Origin: Erysipelotrichaceae bacterium
Lineage (GTDB): Bacteria > Bacillota_I > Bacilli_A > Erysipelotrichales > Erysipelotrichaceae
Reading direction: 5' to 3'
Length of the DNA: 64,000 nucleotides
NCBI GenBank assembly: GCA_009773735.1
Contig: WSYG01000005.1
Span: 47,007 to 111,006 of the forward strand
Position numbers and translations under genes: made by a program. The notes below the pieces were generated by a model. The model saw only the letters and a program-made list of their open reading frames with translations, had not been told where the DNA came from and searched no databases. This document shows positions 10,155-19,450 of this stretch, in pieces. Each line of letters opens with the position of its first letter. Within the stretch, counting starts at the first letter, position 1.

Positions 10155-10973
10155 ATGAAATTTAAAGTTTTGATGAGTGTAGCATTTGCCTTATTGCTGA
10201 GTCTAACCATCATCGTCTATGATGCGACCCATGGTGCCTTGACTCGGCTCAAGATAAATCGACTTACTTTAGAATCAGATCAGATCCCAGAAGCCTTTGA
10301 TGAACTTTCTCTGGTTTATTTTTCTGATTTACATTTCTATACCTTAGGTAAAACATATTATGAAGATGTCATTCAAAGAATTAACAGTCTGAATCCTGAT
10401 TTTGTGGTGTTTGGCGGAGATTTAATCGATGAGACACAATATGAAACTTACTCTGAAACAGAACGCACCAACATCATCAATCTCTTAAAATCGATCAAAG
10501 CACCTTATGGTAAATTCGCCCTATTATCCGATACTGATCTTGAGCATCAAACAGAGCTTCTTTCACTTTATTTACAATCTGGTTTTGAAGTCATAAACAA
10601 TAAACTCATCCCTATACATATGTTGGGTAGTGCATCGATCAATTTTCTGGGTTGGGATGAAACAAGCGATGTTTCGATTCTAACTCAACTTGTTGCGGAT
10701 GAATATACCTTGGCCTTTGGATATGATCCAGATCTTTCCGCAAGTTTAAATGAAAACGAAATCGATGTGATGTTTGCGGGAAAAACCCATGGGGGTCAAG
10801 TGACTTTACCTATCATAGGTCCATTGTTTATGAAAAGTGAGACTTTTCATAAAGGATTATATCCACTATCAAACTTGAACCTTTATGTTAGTTCAGGACT
10901 TGGTGTTTCAAATATCAAGGCACGATGGTTAACCGATCCTAGTTTGTTTCTCATTACTTTTAAATCAAAATAA
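10155..10973 (+). CDS. YkuE-type metallophosphoesterase relative with degraded metal site
   Basis: About 272 aa with one N-terminal membrane anchor. The first two calcineurin-like motifs are intact (YFSDLH and GGDLID). The third, normally GNHD/E, reads LLSDTDLEH, and the last, normally GHTHGGQ, reads GKTHGGQ. Two families of metal ligands are therefore changed, and catalysis is doubtful. The fold and overall family (membrane-anchored phosphoesterases such as YkuE) remain recognisable. The ATG at 10155 is preferred over the GTG at 10137: a TGTTAAAAT extended -10 ends 8 nt before it and there is no Shine-Dalgarno. It ends at a bidirectional terminator shared with leuS. Confidence 0.75.
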   Translation: MKFKVLMSVAFALLLSLTIIVYDATHGALTRLKINRLTLESDQIPEAFDELSLVYFSDLHFYTLGKTYYEDVIQRINSLNPDFVVFGGDLIDETQYETYSETERTNIINLLKSIKAPYGKFALLSDTDLEHQTELLSLYLQSGFEVINNKLIPIHMLGSASINFLGWDETSDVSILTQLVADEYTLAFGYDPDLSASLNENEIDVMFAGKTHGGQVTLPIIGPLFMKSETFHKGLYPLSNLNLYVSSGLGVSNIKARWLTDPSLFLITFKSK

Positions 10974-11001
10974 AATGACCCTTCGCTTAAGAAGGGTCAT
11001 T
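10974..11001. terminator. Bidirectional terminator between phosphoesterase and leuS
   Basis: 10-bp stem ATGACCCTTC/GAAGGGTCAT, 6-nt loop. The T run is better on the minus strand (leuS) than on the plus strand. Confidence 0.8.
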
Positions 11002-11003
11002 GT

Positions 11004-13394
11004 TTATCTTACAACCATATTGATGAGTTTATTGGGGACATAAATTGTTTTGATGATGGTTACTCCAACAAGATAGCTCTTCAAGTTCTCCATATCTTTG
11101 ACCAGCGATTCCACAAACGCTTGATCTCGATTGAGTTCAATCGTTAGTTTTCCTCTGACTTTCCCATTGATTTGAACAACGATCTCAACTTCATTTTCGA
11201 TCAAATATTTTGGATCGAAAGGTGGCCATGGTTCATAAGTGATCCCTGTTTTACCACTGATGATCTCAAACAGTTCTTCACCATAGTGAGGCGCAAAACA
11301 GGCAAACATCTTGATGAAACCGATCGCATATTCTTTATAGATCTTCTCGACTTTGAAACATTCATTGATGAAGATCATCATTTGAGAAACAGCTGTATTA
11401 AAATTCAAAGTTTCGATGTCTGATGTAACTTTCTTAACTGTCGCATGATACAACTTATCTAGTGATCCATCATTGACATCACTTAGCTTATTTTGCTCAC
11501 TAAAGGCTCTAGCAACGCGATCTAGCCACTTCTTGGTTCCATCTAATCCACTGGCTGACCAAGGCAAAGCAGCTTCTAGTGGCCCCATAAACATCTCATA
11601 GACCCTTAAAGCATCAGCCCCATGCGTTTCTATGATGTCGTCAGGATTGATGACATTCCCTCTAGACTTACTCATCTTTTCGCCATTTTCACCCAAGATC
11701 ATACCTTGATGGAAAAGCTTAGCGAAAGGTTCTTTGGTGGGCACGACGCCAACATCATACAGAACCTTGTGCCAGAAACGGGCATATAGTAAATGCAATA
11801 CGGCATGTTCAGCCCCACCTACATACAAGTCAACCGGTAACCAATGCTTCAATAACTCAGGTGCAGCAATCGAATTGTCGTTTTGCGGATCTAGATAGCG
11901 TAAATAGTACCAGCAACTTCCAGCCCATTGAGGCATCGTATTGGTTTCTCGCTTACCTTTGATTCCATCGATCTCAACATCCAACCAATTGAGGGCATGG
12001 GATAAAGGAGACTCCCCTTTAGAGGATGGTTTATAGTTTTGGACATCAGGTAATTCGAGAGGCAATTCATCGATGTCGACGGTTCTTTTTGAGCCATCTT
12101 CCATCAAGATGATCGGAATAGGTTCACCCCAATAACGTTGTCTAGAAAACAACCAATCTCTTAGTTTATATGTGACCTTAGTTTCACCAACATGATGTTC
12201 TTTTAACCAATCATTCATGGTCTGTAAAGCTTCTTCTTTGCCTAACCCATTTAAGAAATCACTGTTGATGTGGATCCCATCATGAACCCAAGCTTCTTTA
12301 CTGATGTCTCCGCCTTGTAGGACTTCAACAATGTCTAATCCAAACTTCTTGGCGAATTCATAGTCACGTTCATCATGAGCCGGAACAGCCATGATGGCTC
12401 CAGTTCCATAGGCTGCCAATACATAATCTGCGATCCAAATCGGAACTTTCTTTTGATTGGCTGGATTGATCGCATAAGCACCTGTAAAAATACCTGTTTT
12501 TTCTTTATTGAGTTCAGTTCGTTGCAGATCGCTTTTTGATGCACAAGCTTCAATATACGCATCGACTTCAGCTTTATACTTTTCAGTGGTAATTTCTTTG
12601 ACGAAAGGATGTTCAGGCGCCATGACACAATAAGTTGCCCCAAATAAGGTATCTGAACGTGTTGTAAAGACAGTGAATTCTTTGTTGGTGCCATCGATCT
12701 TAAAGATGACATTGGCTCCTACTGATTTTCCAATCCAGTTGATTTGCATCTCTTTGGTGGAAGAAGGCCAATCTACCAATTCAAGATCTTCTAAAAGTCT
12801 TTCTGCATACTTGGTGATCCGTAAGACCCATTGACGCATCGGAACCCGATACACTGGAAAATCTCCACGTTCAGATTTCCCATCGATGACTTCTTCATTG
12901 GCCAAAACAGTGCCCAACTCAGGACACCAATTGACTGGGATCTCATCGACATACGCTAAACCTTGATTATAGAGTTGAATAAAGATCCATTGGGTCCACT
13001 TATAATACTCTGGATCTGTCGTCGAGATTTCTTTTGACCAGTCATAAGAAAGCCCCAACGCTTTGATTTGAGCTTTGAATGTTTCGATGTTTTGTTTGGT
13101 GAAAGCTGCTGGATGATGACCTGTATTTAGGGCATATTGTTCAGCAGGTAAACCAAAAGCATCCCAACCCATCGGATGCAAGACATTATAACCTTGCATT
13201 CTACGCATCCGACATAAGATATCGGTCGCGGTATACCCTTCAGGATGACCTACATGAAGCCCATTTCCTGATGGATAGGGAAACATATCTAAGATGTAAG
13301 CTTTGGGCTTACTAAAGTCATAAACATCGGTCTTAAAGACTTCGTGTTTATCCCAATACAACTGCCACTTCTTTTCTATGGTCTTGTGATCCAT
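11004..13394 (-). CDS. leuS: Leucyl-tRNA synthetase
   Basis: Class I synthetase charging tRNA-Leu. The HIGH-type motif is HVGHPEGYT, preceded by FPYPSGNGL, and the KMSKS loop is [10 protein letters not shown]. The large CP1 editing domain lies between. The C-terminus ends in the LeuRS-specific KVRGKLT region. Starting at the ATG at 13394 ([10 protein letters not shown]) gives 796 aa, a normal bacterial length; GGGAGG lies upstream, and the eight extra codons in the ORF track overlap that site. Expression is controlled by the T-box leader upstream. Confidence 0.98.
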   Translation of the reverse strand: MDHKTIEKKWQLYWDKHEVFKTDVYDFSKPKAYILDMFPYPSGNGLHVGHPEGYTATDILCRMRRMQGYNVLHPMGWDAFGLPAEQYALNTGHHPAAFTKQNIETFKAQIKALGLSYDWSKEISTTDPEYYKWTQWIFIQLYNQGLAYVDEIPVNWCPELGTVLANEEVIDGKSERGDFPVYRVPMRQWVLRITKYAERLLEDLELVDWPSSTKEMQINWIGKSVGANVIFKIDGTNKEFTVFTTRSDTLFGATYCVMAPEHPFVKEITTEKYKAEVDAYIEACASKSDLQRTELNKEKTGIFTGAYAINPANQKKVPIWIADYVLAAYGTGAIMAVPAHDERDYEFAKKFGLDIVEVLQGGDISKEAWVHDGIHINSDFLNGLGKEEALQTMNDWLKEHHVGETKVTYKLRDWLFSRQRYWGEPIPIILMEDGSKRTVDIDELPLELPDVQNYKPSSKGESPLSHALNWLDVEIDGIKGKRETNTMPQWAGSCWYYLRYLDPQNDNSIAAPELLKHWLPVDLYVGGAEHAVLHLLYARFWHKVLYDVGVVPTKEPFAKLFHQGMILGENGEKMSKSRGNVINPDDIIETHGADALRVYEMFMGPLEAALPWSASGLDGTKKWLDRVARAFSEQNKLSDVNDGSLDKLYHATVKKVTSDIETLNFNTAVSQMMIFINECFKVEKIYKEYAIGFIKMFACFAPHYGEELFEIISGKTGITYEPWPPFDPKYLIENEVEIVVQINGKVRGKLTIELNRDQAFVESLVKDMENLKSYLVGVTIIKTIYVPNKLINMVVR

Positions 13395-13399
13395 ATTTC

Positions 13400-13598
13400 C
13401 TCCCAATAAAAAAGGCACCCAAAGGACGGATTAACCGTGGTACCACCTTACTGACTTCTCATACTGATAACGGGGCGAACCGTAAACGTTTTAGCGTTTA
13501 TGCCACAAACTGAGTTTCGACTTTCTTTCTCCTAATTCACACCCTGCTTTAGGTCTCTTTTTAGAAAGGTCAATCTACATAAGGTTTGTCATTGCTAT
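13400..13598 (-). promoter_or_regulatory. T-box leader of leuS (leucine specifier CUC)
   Basis: The conserved T-box sequence AAGGTGGTACCACGGTTAA is at 13429-13449 on the minus strand. It is followed by a terminator (GGTACC pairing with GGGTGCC, then six Ts at 13408-13413). Stem I closes by ACAAAC/GTTTGT, and immediately inside the 3' strand sits GAAACTCA with CTC at 13512-13514 as the specifier. Uncharged tRNA-Leu would pair with CUC and the T-box bulge, favouring readthrough. The core motif is seen directly; the specifier assignment comes from my hand folding. Confidence 0.92.
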
Positions 13599-13604
13599 GT
13601 GATT

Positions 13605-13634
13605 AGCATACTCCTAAGGTCACATAAAAGTCAA
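13605..13634 (-). promoter_or_regulatory. Promoter of the leuS T-box transcript
   Basis: TTGACT (13629-13634), 18-nt spacer, TATGCT (13605-13610) on the minus strand. The predicted start is near 13598. Confidence 0.65.
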
Positions 13635-13642
13635 GACAGCTG

Positions 13643-13651
13643 TGCTACAAT
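13643..13651 (+). promoter_or_regulatory. Extended -10 promoter of ytqA (leaderless)
   Basis: TGCTACAAT matches an extended -10 (TGnTATAAT). The hexamer ends 6 nt before the ATG and no Shine-Dalgarno is present, so transcription likely starts at or beside the start codon. Confidence 0.55.
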
Positions 13652-13657
13652 AAAACC

Positions 13658-14590
13658 ATGAATCTCTTTCCTTATTCAAGTGACAACAAGCGTTATCATA
13701 CTTTCAATTATGATTTAAGACAACGCTATGGCTTTAAAGTTTATCGTGTTCCACTCAACACCAGTTTATCGTGTCCCAATCGTGATGGGACGTGTGGATT
13801 AGGTGGTTGCAGTTTTTGTAATGAAGAAGGCAGCGGAGAATTTGCTGGTAAAGCTCAAGATGATTTAATGACACAATACCTAGCAGGTAAAGCCATGATG
13901 AGTCGTAAATGGCCAGATGCTCTTCCTATGGCTTATTTTCAAGCTTTCACCAATACGTATGCACCGCTTAAAACCTTGAAATCATTTTTCGAACCTTTTG
14001 TAGAAATGGATGAGGTTGTTGCCTTAGCCATTGCGACGCGTGCAGATTGTTTAAGTGATGAAACAATCGCTTATCTAGATCACCTATGTGATAAGAAAGA
14101 CATCTATCTAGAACTCGGTCTACAAAGCATTCATGATTCTACTGCCAAATCCATGAATCGAGGTCATGATTATGCATTGTTCTTATCCACTTATAGAAAA
14201 CTTCAAAAAACAAAGCTAAAGACAGTGATCCACATTATGAATGGATATCCAAGTGAATCCAAAGCCATGATGGTTGAGACCGCCAAAGCAGTTGGTCAAC
14301 TTCATCCTTATGGGATAAAGATCCATATGCTTAATATCTTAGATCATACTGCACTAGGTAGAGCACATCAGATTAAACCTTTTACTCTACTTGAACAAGA
14401 AGAATACGAAAACCTTGTCATCCATCAACTACAACACATCCCTCAAGATGTCGTCATCATGAGACTGACTGGAGATGGGGATGCCTCTGAAGTTTTGGCT
14501 CCTCAATGGGTCAAAAACAAAACATCGGTTCTAAATGGGATCGATAAAAAAATGGCACGAAGAAACATCACTCAAGGTGATTTATTGTGA
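13658..14590 (+). CDS. ytqA: TIGR01212-family radical SAM protein (YtqA/YhcC family)
   Basis: 310-aa radical SAM enzyme. The cluster motif appears as SCPNRDGTCGLGGCSFC near residue 30, a family-specific spacing of cysteines. Members of this family (B. subtilis YtqA, E. coli YhcC) have been linked to wobble-uridine (mnm5s2U) tRNA modification, in step with the YtqB methyltransferase. The next gene is the YtqB homologue and overlaps by 4 bp, which supports a shared role. The message looks leaderless. Family assignment is firm; the tRNA role comes from established work on homologues. Confidence 0.88.
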   Translation: MNLFPYSSDNKRYHTFNYDLRQRYGFKVYRVPLNTSLSCPNRDGTCGLGGCSFCNEEGSGEFAGKAQDDLMTQYLAGKAMMSRKWPDALPMAYFQAFTNTYAPLKTLKSFFEPFVEMDEVVALAIATRADCLSDETIAYLDHLCDKKDIYLELGLQSIHDSTAKSMNRGHDYALFLSTYRKLQKTKLKTVIHIMNGYPSESKAMMVETAKAVGQLHPYGIKIHMLNILDHTALGRAHQIKPFTLLEQEEYENLVIHQLQHIPQDVVIMRLTGDGDASEVLAPQWVKNKTSVLNGIDKKMARRNITQGDLL

Positions 14591-15117
14591 GTCGACTACA
14601 TGTGACCACTAAGGCTCATCAATGGATGAATCAAATCGAAAATCCTGAAAGCATCGTTGTTGATGCAACTGCCGGTAATGGAAATGATACCCTTTTTCTA
14701 TCAAAACTTGCCAAAGAAGTTTTTGCCTTCGATATTCAAAACGAGGCTATAGAAAAAACGCGTGAACGTTGTGCATCACAGACAAATGTGCGCATCATTT
14801 GTGATAGCCATGAAAGAATATTTGAGCATGTAAAAAACTTTGATGTCTTAGTGTTTAATTTAGGATATTTACCAAATAGTGATTCCACGTTGTGTACTCA
14901 AACCTCAACAACTTTAAATGCACTTAAGCTAAATCTTCCTTTTCTTAATAAAAAAGGATATTTGCTGATCACTTATTATCGCAAACATCCTGGAGGTAAT
15001 GAAGAATATGAGCAGATCTCATCTTTTTTAGAAAATGATCCCCAACTTGGTTTACTTGAAACCTATACCTATGAAGAAGATTTAGCCCCTGTTTTTCAAA
15101 TCTTCCAAAAGTGCTGA
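14587..15117 (+). CDS. ytqB: YtqB-family SAM-dependent tRNA methyltransferase
   Basis: 176-aa class I methyltransferase starting at a GTG that overlaps the ytqA stop (GTGA). The SAM-binding loop is DATAGNGNDTLFLSKLA and the YtqB signature FNLGYLPNSD is present. Homologues (MnmM) methylate 5-aminomethyl-2-thiouridine at the wobble position of tRNA. Its 3' end overlaps the convergent Nudix gene by 36 bp, so the two transcripts are complementary at their ends. No terminator separates them. Confidence 0.9.
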   Translation: MSRLHVTTKAHQWMNQIENPESIVVDATAGNGNDTLFLSKLAKEVFAFDIQNEAIEKTRERCASQTNVRIICDSHERIFEHVKNFDVLVFNLGYLPNSDSTLCTQTSTTLNALKLNLPFLNKKGYLLITYYRKHPGGNEEYEQISSFLENDPQLGLLETYTYEEDLAPVFQIFQKC

Positions 15118-15600
15118 GAATGCACATCGTTCACGTCTGTGGATGATATGATCGACATCGCTTTCTTCTTCGCTTAATTCAATTTCTATTTCAGGGATAC
15201 TTAACCATACAACAGAGTCGATGAGAACCATCTCTTCTTCAGTACGTTGGGTGTTTTTGTGTAGAGATTCTAGTTGTGCTTGATAATAAACACTAAAAGT
15301 CATCCGATTGATCACATTATAGCGATCGATGACGACCCCTATTTCTTTAAAGTTTGTTGCGGTCGCTCCTAATTCTTCATCGATCTCGCGAATTGCTGCT
15401 TCAACAAATGTTTCGTTAAGTTCAACCCCACCGCCTGGTGTTTCCAAATGGTTTCGTTTACCAAACCCATCTTCACCAATGATTCGCAAGTAACCAATCC
15501 TGCCCTCCTGATCAAACACAAAGACCCGTGCTGTAAAACGGATCATGTCGATCGTCGTGGATTTAAATCGATCATCGTGGAAATACCCTAGAATTTTCAT
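15082..15600 (-). CDS. Nudix hydrolase
   Basis: About 172 aa. A complete Nudix box fits GX5EX7REUXEEXGU, running from GGGVELNE to REIDEELGA, so the enzyme should hydrolyse a nucleoside-diphosphate-linked substrate; which one is not predictable. The ORF track begins 12 codons early; MKILGY at 15600 is preferred because TTGACT-17-TATACT ends 7 nt before that ATG and no ribosome binding site is seen. This is one of the clearest leaderless candidates in the window. The 3' end overlaps ytqB on the other strand. Confidence 0.87.
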   Translation of the reverse strand: MKILGYFHDDRFKSTTIDMIRFTARVFVFDQEGRIGYLRIIGEDGFGKRNHLETPGGGVELNETFVEAAIREIDEELGATATNFKEIGVVIDRYNVINRMTFSVYYQAQLESLHKNTQRTEEEMVLIDSVVWLSIPEIEIELSEEESDVDHIIHRRERCAFSALLEDLKNRG

Positions 15601-15607
15601 CTCTACA

Positions 15608-15636
15608 AGTATAGAATTGAAGCTCAGTGAAGTCAA
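15608..15636 (-). promoter_or_regulatory. Promoter of the Nudix gene (leaderless)
   Basis: TTGACT (15631-15636), 17-nt spacer, TATACT (15608-15613), then 7 nt to the ATG at 15600. Confidence 0.8.
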
Positions 15637-15660
15637 TTACACACTAGAAAAAGTGTCCAT

Positions 15661-15701
15661 AAAAAAGAAAAAAGATGGGGGGAGCATCTTTTTTCTTTTT
15701 T
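15661..15701 (-). terminator. Strong terminator downstream of the suf operon
   Basis: A perfect 17-bp stem (AAAAAAGAAAAAAGATG and its complement) with a GC-rich 7-nt loop. It would end minus-strand transcripts from the suf operon about 145 nt after the last stop codon. The A/T arms also make it work on the other strand. Confidence 0.85.
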
Positions 15702-15844
15702 ACTAAAAAGGGGAAAGGGTACTGTTCGATAAAAGGGTCATTATTGAGAAGAGAAAATCGAACAGGCAAGTTATTTCTTGCACCTTCATCATATGAAATC
15801 AATATGTAAGTCATGTGGTTTGTTTGTGTTAAATTGTGTGAACA
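15702..15844 (-). ncRNA. Possible structured 3' UTR or small RNA after the suf operon
   Basis: Between the last suf-operon gene and its terminator the minus strand can form GCAAG-AAATAA-CTTGC and a 9-bp pairing CTGTTCGAT/ATCGAACAG enclosing a ~26-nt loop, then the 17-bp terminator. No ORF is visible. No convincing separate promoter was found. It may be a 3'-UTR-derived RNA; no known family is recognised. Confidence 0.3.
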
Positions 15845-16369
15845 TCACGATTCAGTAAGTATTTCATCACATTTCACATCAAATTCCGTTTCTTTCAACT
15901 CAGGATCAAGGTCCTCTGAATAACATATCCCAAGTTTCAGTCCTGTATAGTTTTTTAAATAGGCATCATAATAACCTTTACCGAATCCTAAACGATAATT
16001 TTCTTCATTAAACGCCAGCATGGGAATGATTTGGACATCGATTTTTTCTTGGTAAGGATCACTAGAAATCGGCTCCATCATCCCATAAGAACTGATTGCA
16101 CATTCTTGAAAATCATGGATCCTAACAAACATCATATTACCATTGACGATTTTAGGAACACATATGATCTTACCAGCATCTAGACATTTCTTGATTAATT
16201 CCAAGGTTTGGACTTCCCCTTTCATCGATATGTAAATGCCTATACTTTCATAAGATTCGATTTTTAACCATAATTTTTCTTGAATACAAAAAGAAGCCGC
16301 CAGATTCAAACTTAGATCTGAACTTACACGACGATCTTTGTGTTTTTGTCTTAAAGCGGCTTTGTCCAT
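15845..16369 (-). CDS. 5-formyltetrahydrofolate cyclo-ligase
   Basis: ATP-dependent conversion of 5-formyl-THF to 5,10-methenyl-THF (MTHFS/YgfA family). The signature RLGFGKGYYDAYL near residue 125 is intact, and the basic N-terminus KAALRQKHKDRR fits the substrate-binding region. 174 aa, slightly short but complete. The ATG overlaps the sufB stop by one base (TAATG), so it is translated as the last gene of the suf operon. The link to Fe-S assembly is only positional. Confidence 0.92.
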   Translation of the reverse strand: MDKAALRQKHKDRRVSSDLSLNLAASFCIQEKLWLKIESYESIGIYISMKGEVQTLELIKKCLDAGKIICVPKIVNGNMMFVRIHDFQECAISSYGMMEPISSDPYQEKIDVQIIPMLAFNEENYRLGFGKGYYDAYLKNYTGLKLGICYSEDLDPELKETEFDVKCDEILTES

Positions 16370-17769
16370 TATCCGACCGATCCTTCCATTTCCATTCTCA
16401 TCAACTGATTTAATTCAACCGCATATTCCATTGGTAATTCACGTGTAAAGGGTTCTAAAAAGCCCATGACGATTGTTTCTAAAGCTTGGCTCTTTGATAG
16501 TCCACGGCTCATTAAGTAAAACAATTGTTCTTCAGAGACTTTTGATACTGTCGCTTCATGTTCAATCGTTGAAGTTGGATGAGACGAAATGTTGGTAGGC
16601 AAGGTATCAGAACGACTGATGCTATCTAAAAGCAAGGTATCACATTCGATCTTGCTTCTGGAATGAAGCGCATTGGGTGCATGTCTGACCATGCCTCTAT
16701 AGTTGACAGTTCCCCCATTTCGAGCAACTGATTTTGAAATGATATTAGAAGATGTATGAGGAGCCATGTGGATCATTTTTGCCCCAGCATCTTGGATTTG
16801 TGTGATCGAAGAAGCCACCGCAACAGATATGGTCATCCCTTTTGCGTAGGGCCCCATGAGCCAACATGCAGGATACTTCATGGTGATGTGGGATCCAATG
16901 TTACCATCGATCCATTCCATGATCCCATGATCCCAAACCTTAGCTCTTTTGGTAACTAAATTTAAAACATTGGTCGACCAGTTTTGGATCGTTGAATATC
17001 GGCATTTTCCATTCTTGTGGACAATGATTTCAACCACAGCTGCATGAAGGGAATCTTTTGAGTAAGTCGGTGCTGTGCAGCCTTCAACATAATGAACATC
17101 TGCCCCTTCATCAACAATAATTAAAGTTCTTTCAAATTGACCCATCTGTTCAGAATTGATTCTGAAATAGGACTGTAAAGGTTTATCGAGTTTGACGCCT
17201 GGTGGAACATAGATAAAGGATCCACCGCTCCATACTGCACTGTTTAAAGCCGCAAATTTATTGTCGGTATAAGGCACAACACTACCAAAGAATTTTCTAA
17301 AAAGTTCAGGATGATTTCTTAGTCCTGAATCGGTATCGGTAAAGATGACCCCTTTTTCTTTGACTTCGGCCAACATATTGTGGTAGACCATCTCGGATTC
17401 ATATTGAGTGGCGACACCGGACAAGAATTTCTTCTCAGCTTCAGGGATGCCTAAACGATCAAAAGTCTTTTTGATTTCATCAGGGACATCTTCCCATTTG
17501 TTTTCCATTCGCTCTGAAGGTTTGATGTAGTAGGTGTAATCTTGGAAATGAATGCTTTCTAAACTAGGACCCCAAGGAGGCATTGGCTTAGATTCAAACA
17601 TCTCAAAAGCTTTCAGTCTGAATTCGGTCATCCACTGTGGTTCGTTTTTTATTTTAGAGATCTCTTCAACGATTTCTCTGGAGATGCCTTTTTTAGTTCT
17701 ATAGACACTGACATCTTCATCATGGAAACCAAATTGGTACTCAGATGAAGGCAGGTTATTGTTTGTCAT
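16369..17769 (-). CDS. sufB: Fe-S cluster assembly scaffold SufB
   Basis: 466-aa SufB, core of the SufBCD scaffold that builds Fe-S clusters. Family blocks [37 protein letters not shown] and [20 protein letters not shown] are present, including the conserved C-terminal beta-helix cysteine/histidine region. It overlaps sufU by 14 bp. The operon order is C-D-S-U-B, the usual arrangement in Bacillota. Confidence 0.98.
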   Translation of the reverse strand: MTNNNLPSSEYQFGFHDEDVSVYRTKKGISREIVEEISKIKNEPQWMTEFRLKAFEMFESKPMPPWGPSLESIHFQDYTYYIKPSERMENKWEDVPDEIKKTFDRLGIPEAEKKFLSGVATQYESEMVYHNMLAEVKEKGVIFTDTDSGLRNHPELFRKFFGSVVPYTDNKFAALNSAVWSGGSFIYVPPGVKLDKPLQSYFRINSEQMGQFERTLIIVDEGADVHYVEGCTAPTYSKDSLHAAVVEIIVHKNGKCRYSTIQNWSTNVLNLVTKRAKVWDHGIMEWIDGNIGSHITMKYPACWLMGPYAKGMTISVAVASSITQIQDAGAKMIHMAPHTSSNIISKSVARNGGTVNYRGMVRHAPNALHSRSKIECDTLLLDSISRSDTLPTNISSHPTSTIEHEATVSKVSEEQLFYLMSRGLSKSQALETIVMGFLEPFTRELPMEYAVELNQLMRMEMEGSVG

Positions 17770-18208
17770 TTGTTTCTTCTTCCTTGATCATTTGTTCTAT
17801 CGCTTTAAAACCAATGGTAGCACACTTGATACGATTGGCTTGCTTTCCAACATTCTGGAAAGCGACTGCTTCTTGAAGCAGATCTTCATCGACAGATACG
17901 AGATTGATCATCTCATAATAACTATGGACGATAACTTTGGCTTCTTCAATGGTTTTGCCTTTAATAAGATCGGTAAGAATGGATGTCGAAGCAGTTGAGA
18001 TGGTACATCCTACCCCATCAAAACAAACATCTGTGATGATGCCTTGGTCTATTTTCATCATGACGGTTAAATCATCGATGCAAGATTCTGAAGCCATATG
18101 GGCTTTATGATACGCCGCATCTTCGCTTAAATGATGATTACGAGGATGCTGGTAATGATCCATGATGATTTCACGATGGATCTGGGGATCTTTAAGATAG
18201 TCGGACAT
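17756..18208 (-). CDS. sufU: Sulfur-transfer protein SufU
   Basis: 150-aa zinc-dependent sulfur acceptor that takes persulfide from SufS. The expected ligand positions remain: Cys-x-Asp in SESCIDD, Cys in GVGCTIS and Cys in [11 protein letters not shown]. The first motif departs from the usual NPxCGD, but the Cys and Asp are kept. It lies 9 nt after sufS and overlaps sufB. Confidence 0.93.
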   Translation of the reverse strand: MSDYLKDPQIHREIIMDHYQHPRNHHLSEDAAYHKAHMASESCIDDLTVMMKIDQGIITDVCFDGVGCTISTASTSILTDLIKGKTIEEAKVIVHSYYEMINLVSVDEDLLQEAVAFQNVGKQANRIKCATIGFKAIEQMIKEEETNDKQ

Positions 18209-18217
18209 GTAACCCTC

Positions 18218-19450
18218 CTACATGATGGACAGATCGATACACTGTTCCAACGTTATGGTTCTCAAAGCTTCCACCAAGGCATCAACTTCTTCCTTGGTGT
18301 TGTAGAATGAGACAGATGCACGGACTGTTTCTGAAGTCTTGATGACTTCAACTAAGATTTTGGCACAATGATTACCAGCTCTAACCATGATGCCTTTAGA
18401 ATTAAGATAAACTGCTGTATCTTGGGCAAAGATCCCATCAACATTAAACGTTATGATGCCGGTTCCCGCATGTTCATTGTATAAAATGACATGTTTTAAG
18501 TCTTTTAGTTTACTGACCGCATAGGTCTTTAATTCGTGTTCATAGGCTTCGATGTCATCCATGCCTATTTTTTCCAGATATTCAACGGCAGCTCTTAAAC
18601 CTAAGACAGCTTCTATGGCTGGTGTTCCAGCTTCGAATTTAAAAGGCGGATTCTTAAGTTGTATGTTGCCACAGATGTCAAAGCGGGCATTATTGCCTCC
18701 CCCTAACATAAAGGCATCCATGTCTTCCAAAAGTTTGAATTTCCCAAAAAGGACGCCGACTCCAGTTGGCCCCAACATTTTATGAGCTGAAAAAGATAAG
18801 AAATCGATATCCCAGTCTTTCACGTCCGTTTTGATGTGAGGAACAGATTGAGCCCCATCGACACTGATGATGGCTCCATATTCATGCGTAATTCTTGTTA
18901 TTTCTTTAATGGGTTGAACATATCCTAAAACATTGGATATATGCGCAATCGAAACCAGTTTTACTTTATCATGCATCGCAGCTTTAAAGGCTTCGATCGT
19001 CAATTCACCTTCTTGGGTCAATGGGATGTATTCAATGATGGCGCCAGTGATTTCAGCTGCTTTCATTAAAGGTAAGATGTTTGACGCATGTTCAGCTTCA
19101 GAAGATAAGATGACATCGCCTTTCTTAAGAAATTTTTGAGCCCAACCATACGCAAAAAGGTTCAGTGATGCGCTGGCCCCTGACGTAAAGATGACTTCTC
19201 TCTCTTCACTGTTTAAAAAACGGGCAACTGCTTTGCGAGCTTGCTCATAATCCTCAGATACTTGATAAGAAAGATCATAATCTCCACGATGAATATTGAC
19301 CGATTCATGGGTATAGTAACGAACAACGGCTTCTATGACACTATATGGTTTAAAAGTCGTAGCCGCATTGTCAAAATAAATCTTTCCATTACCCGCATCT
19401 TGTTTGACACACATTGGAAAGTCTTGTCTGATTTGTTTGACATTTAGCAT
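18218..19450 (-). CDS. sufS: Cysteine desulfurase SufS
   Basis: 410-aa PLP enzyme that converts cysteine to alanine and an enzyme-bound persulfide. The PLP lysine motif is SFSAHKMLGPTGVGVL and the active-site cysteine lies in VRAGNHCAK. The N-terminus YFDNAATTFKP is typical. It overlaps sufD by 7 bp and precedes its partner sufU. Confidence 0.98.
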   Translation of the reverse strand: MLNVKQIRQDFPMCVKQDAGNGKIYFDNAATTFKPYSVIEAVVRYYTHESVNIHRGDYDLSYQVSEDYEQARKAVARFLNSEEREVIFTSGASASLNLFAYGWAQKFLKKGDVILSSEAEHASNILPLMKAAEITGAIIEYIPLTQEGELTIEAFKAAMHDKVKLVSIAHISNVLGYVQPIKEITRITHEYGAIISVDGAQSVPHIKTDVKDWDIDFLSFSAHKMLGPTGVGVLFGKFKLLEDMDAFMLGGGNNARFDICGNIQLKNPPFKFEAGTPAIEAVLGLRAAVEYLEKIGMDDIEAYEHELKTYAVSKLKDLKHVILYNEHAGTGIITFNVDGIFAQDTAVYLNSKGIMVRAGNHCAKILVEVIKTSETVRASVSFYNTKEEVDALVEALRTITLEQCIDLSIM

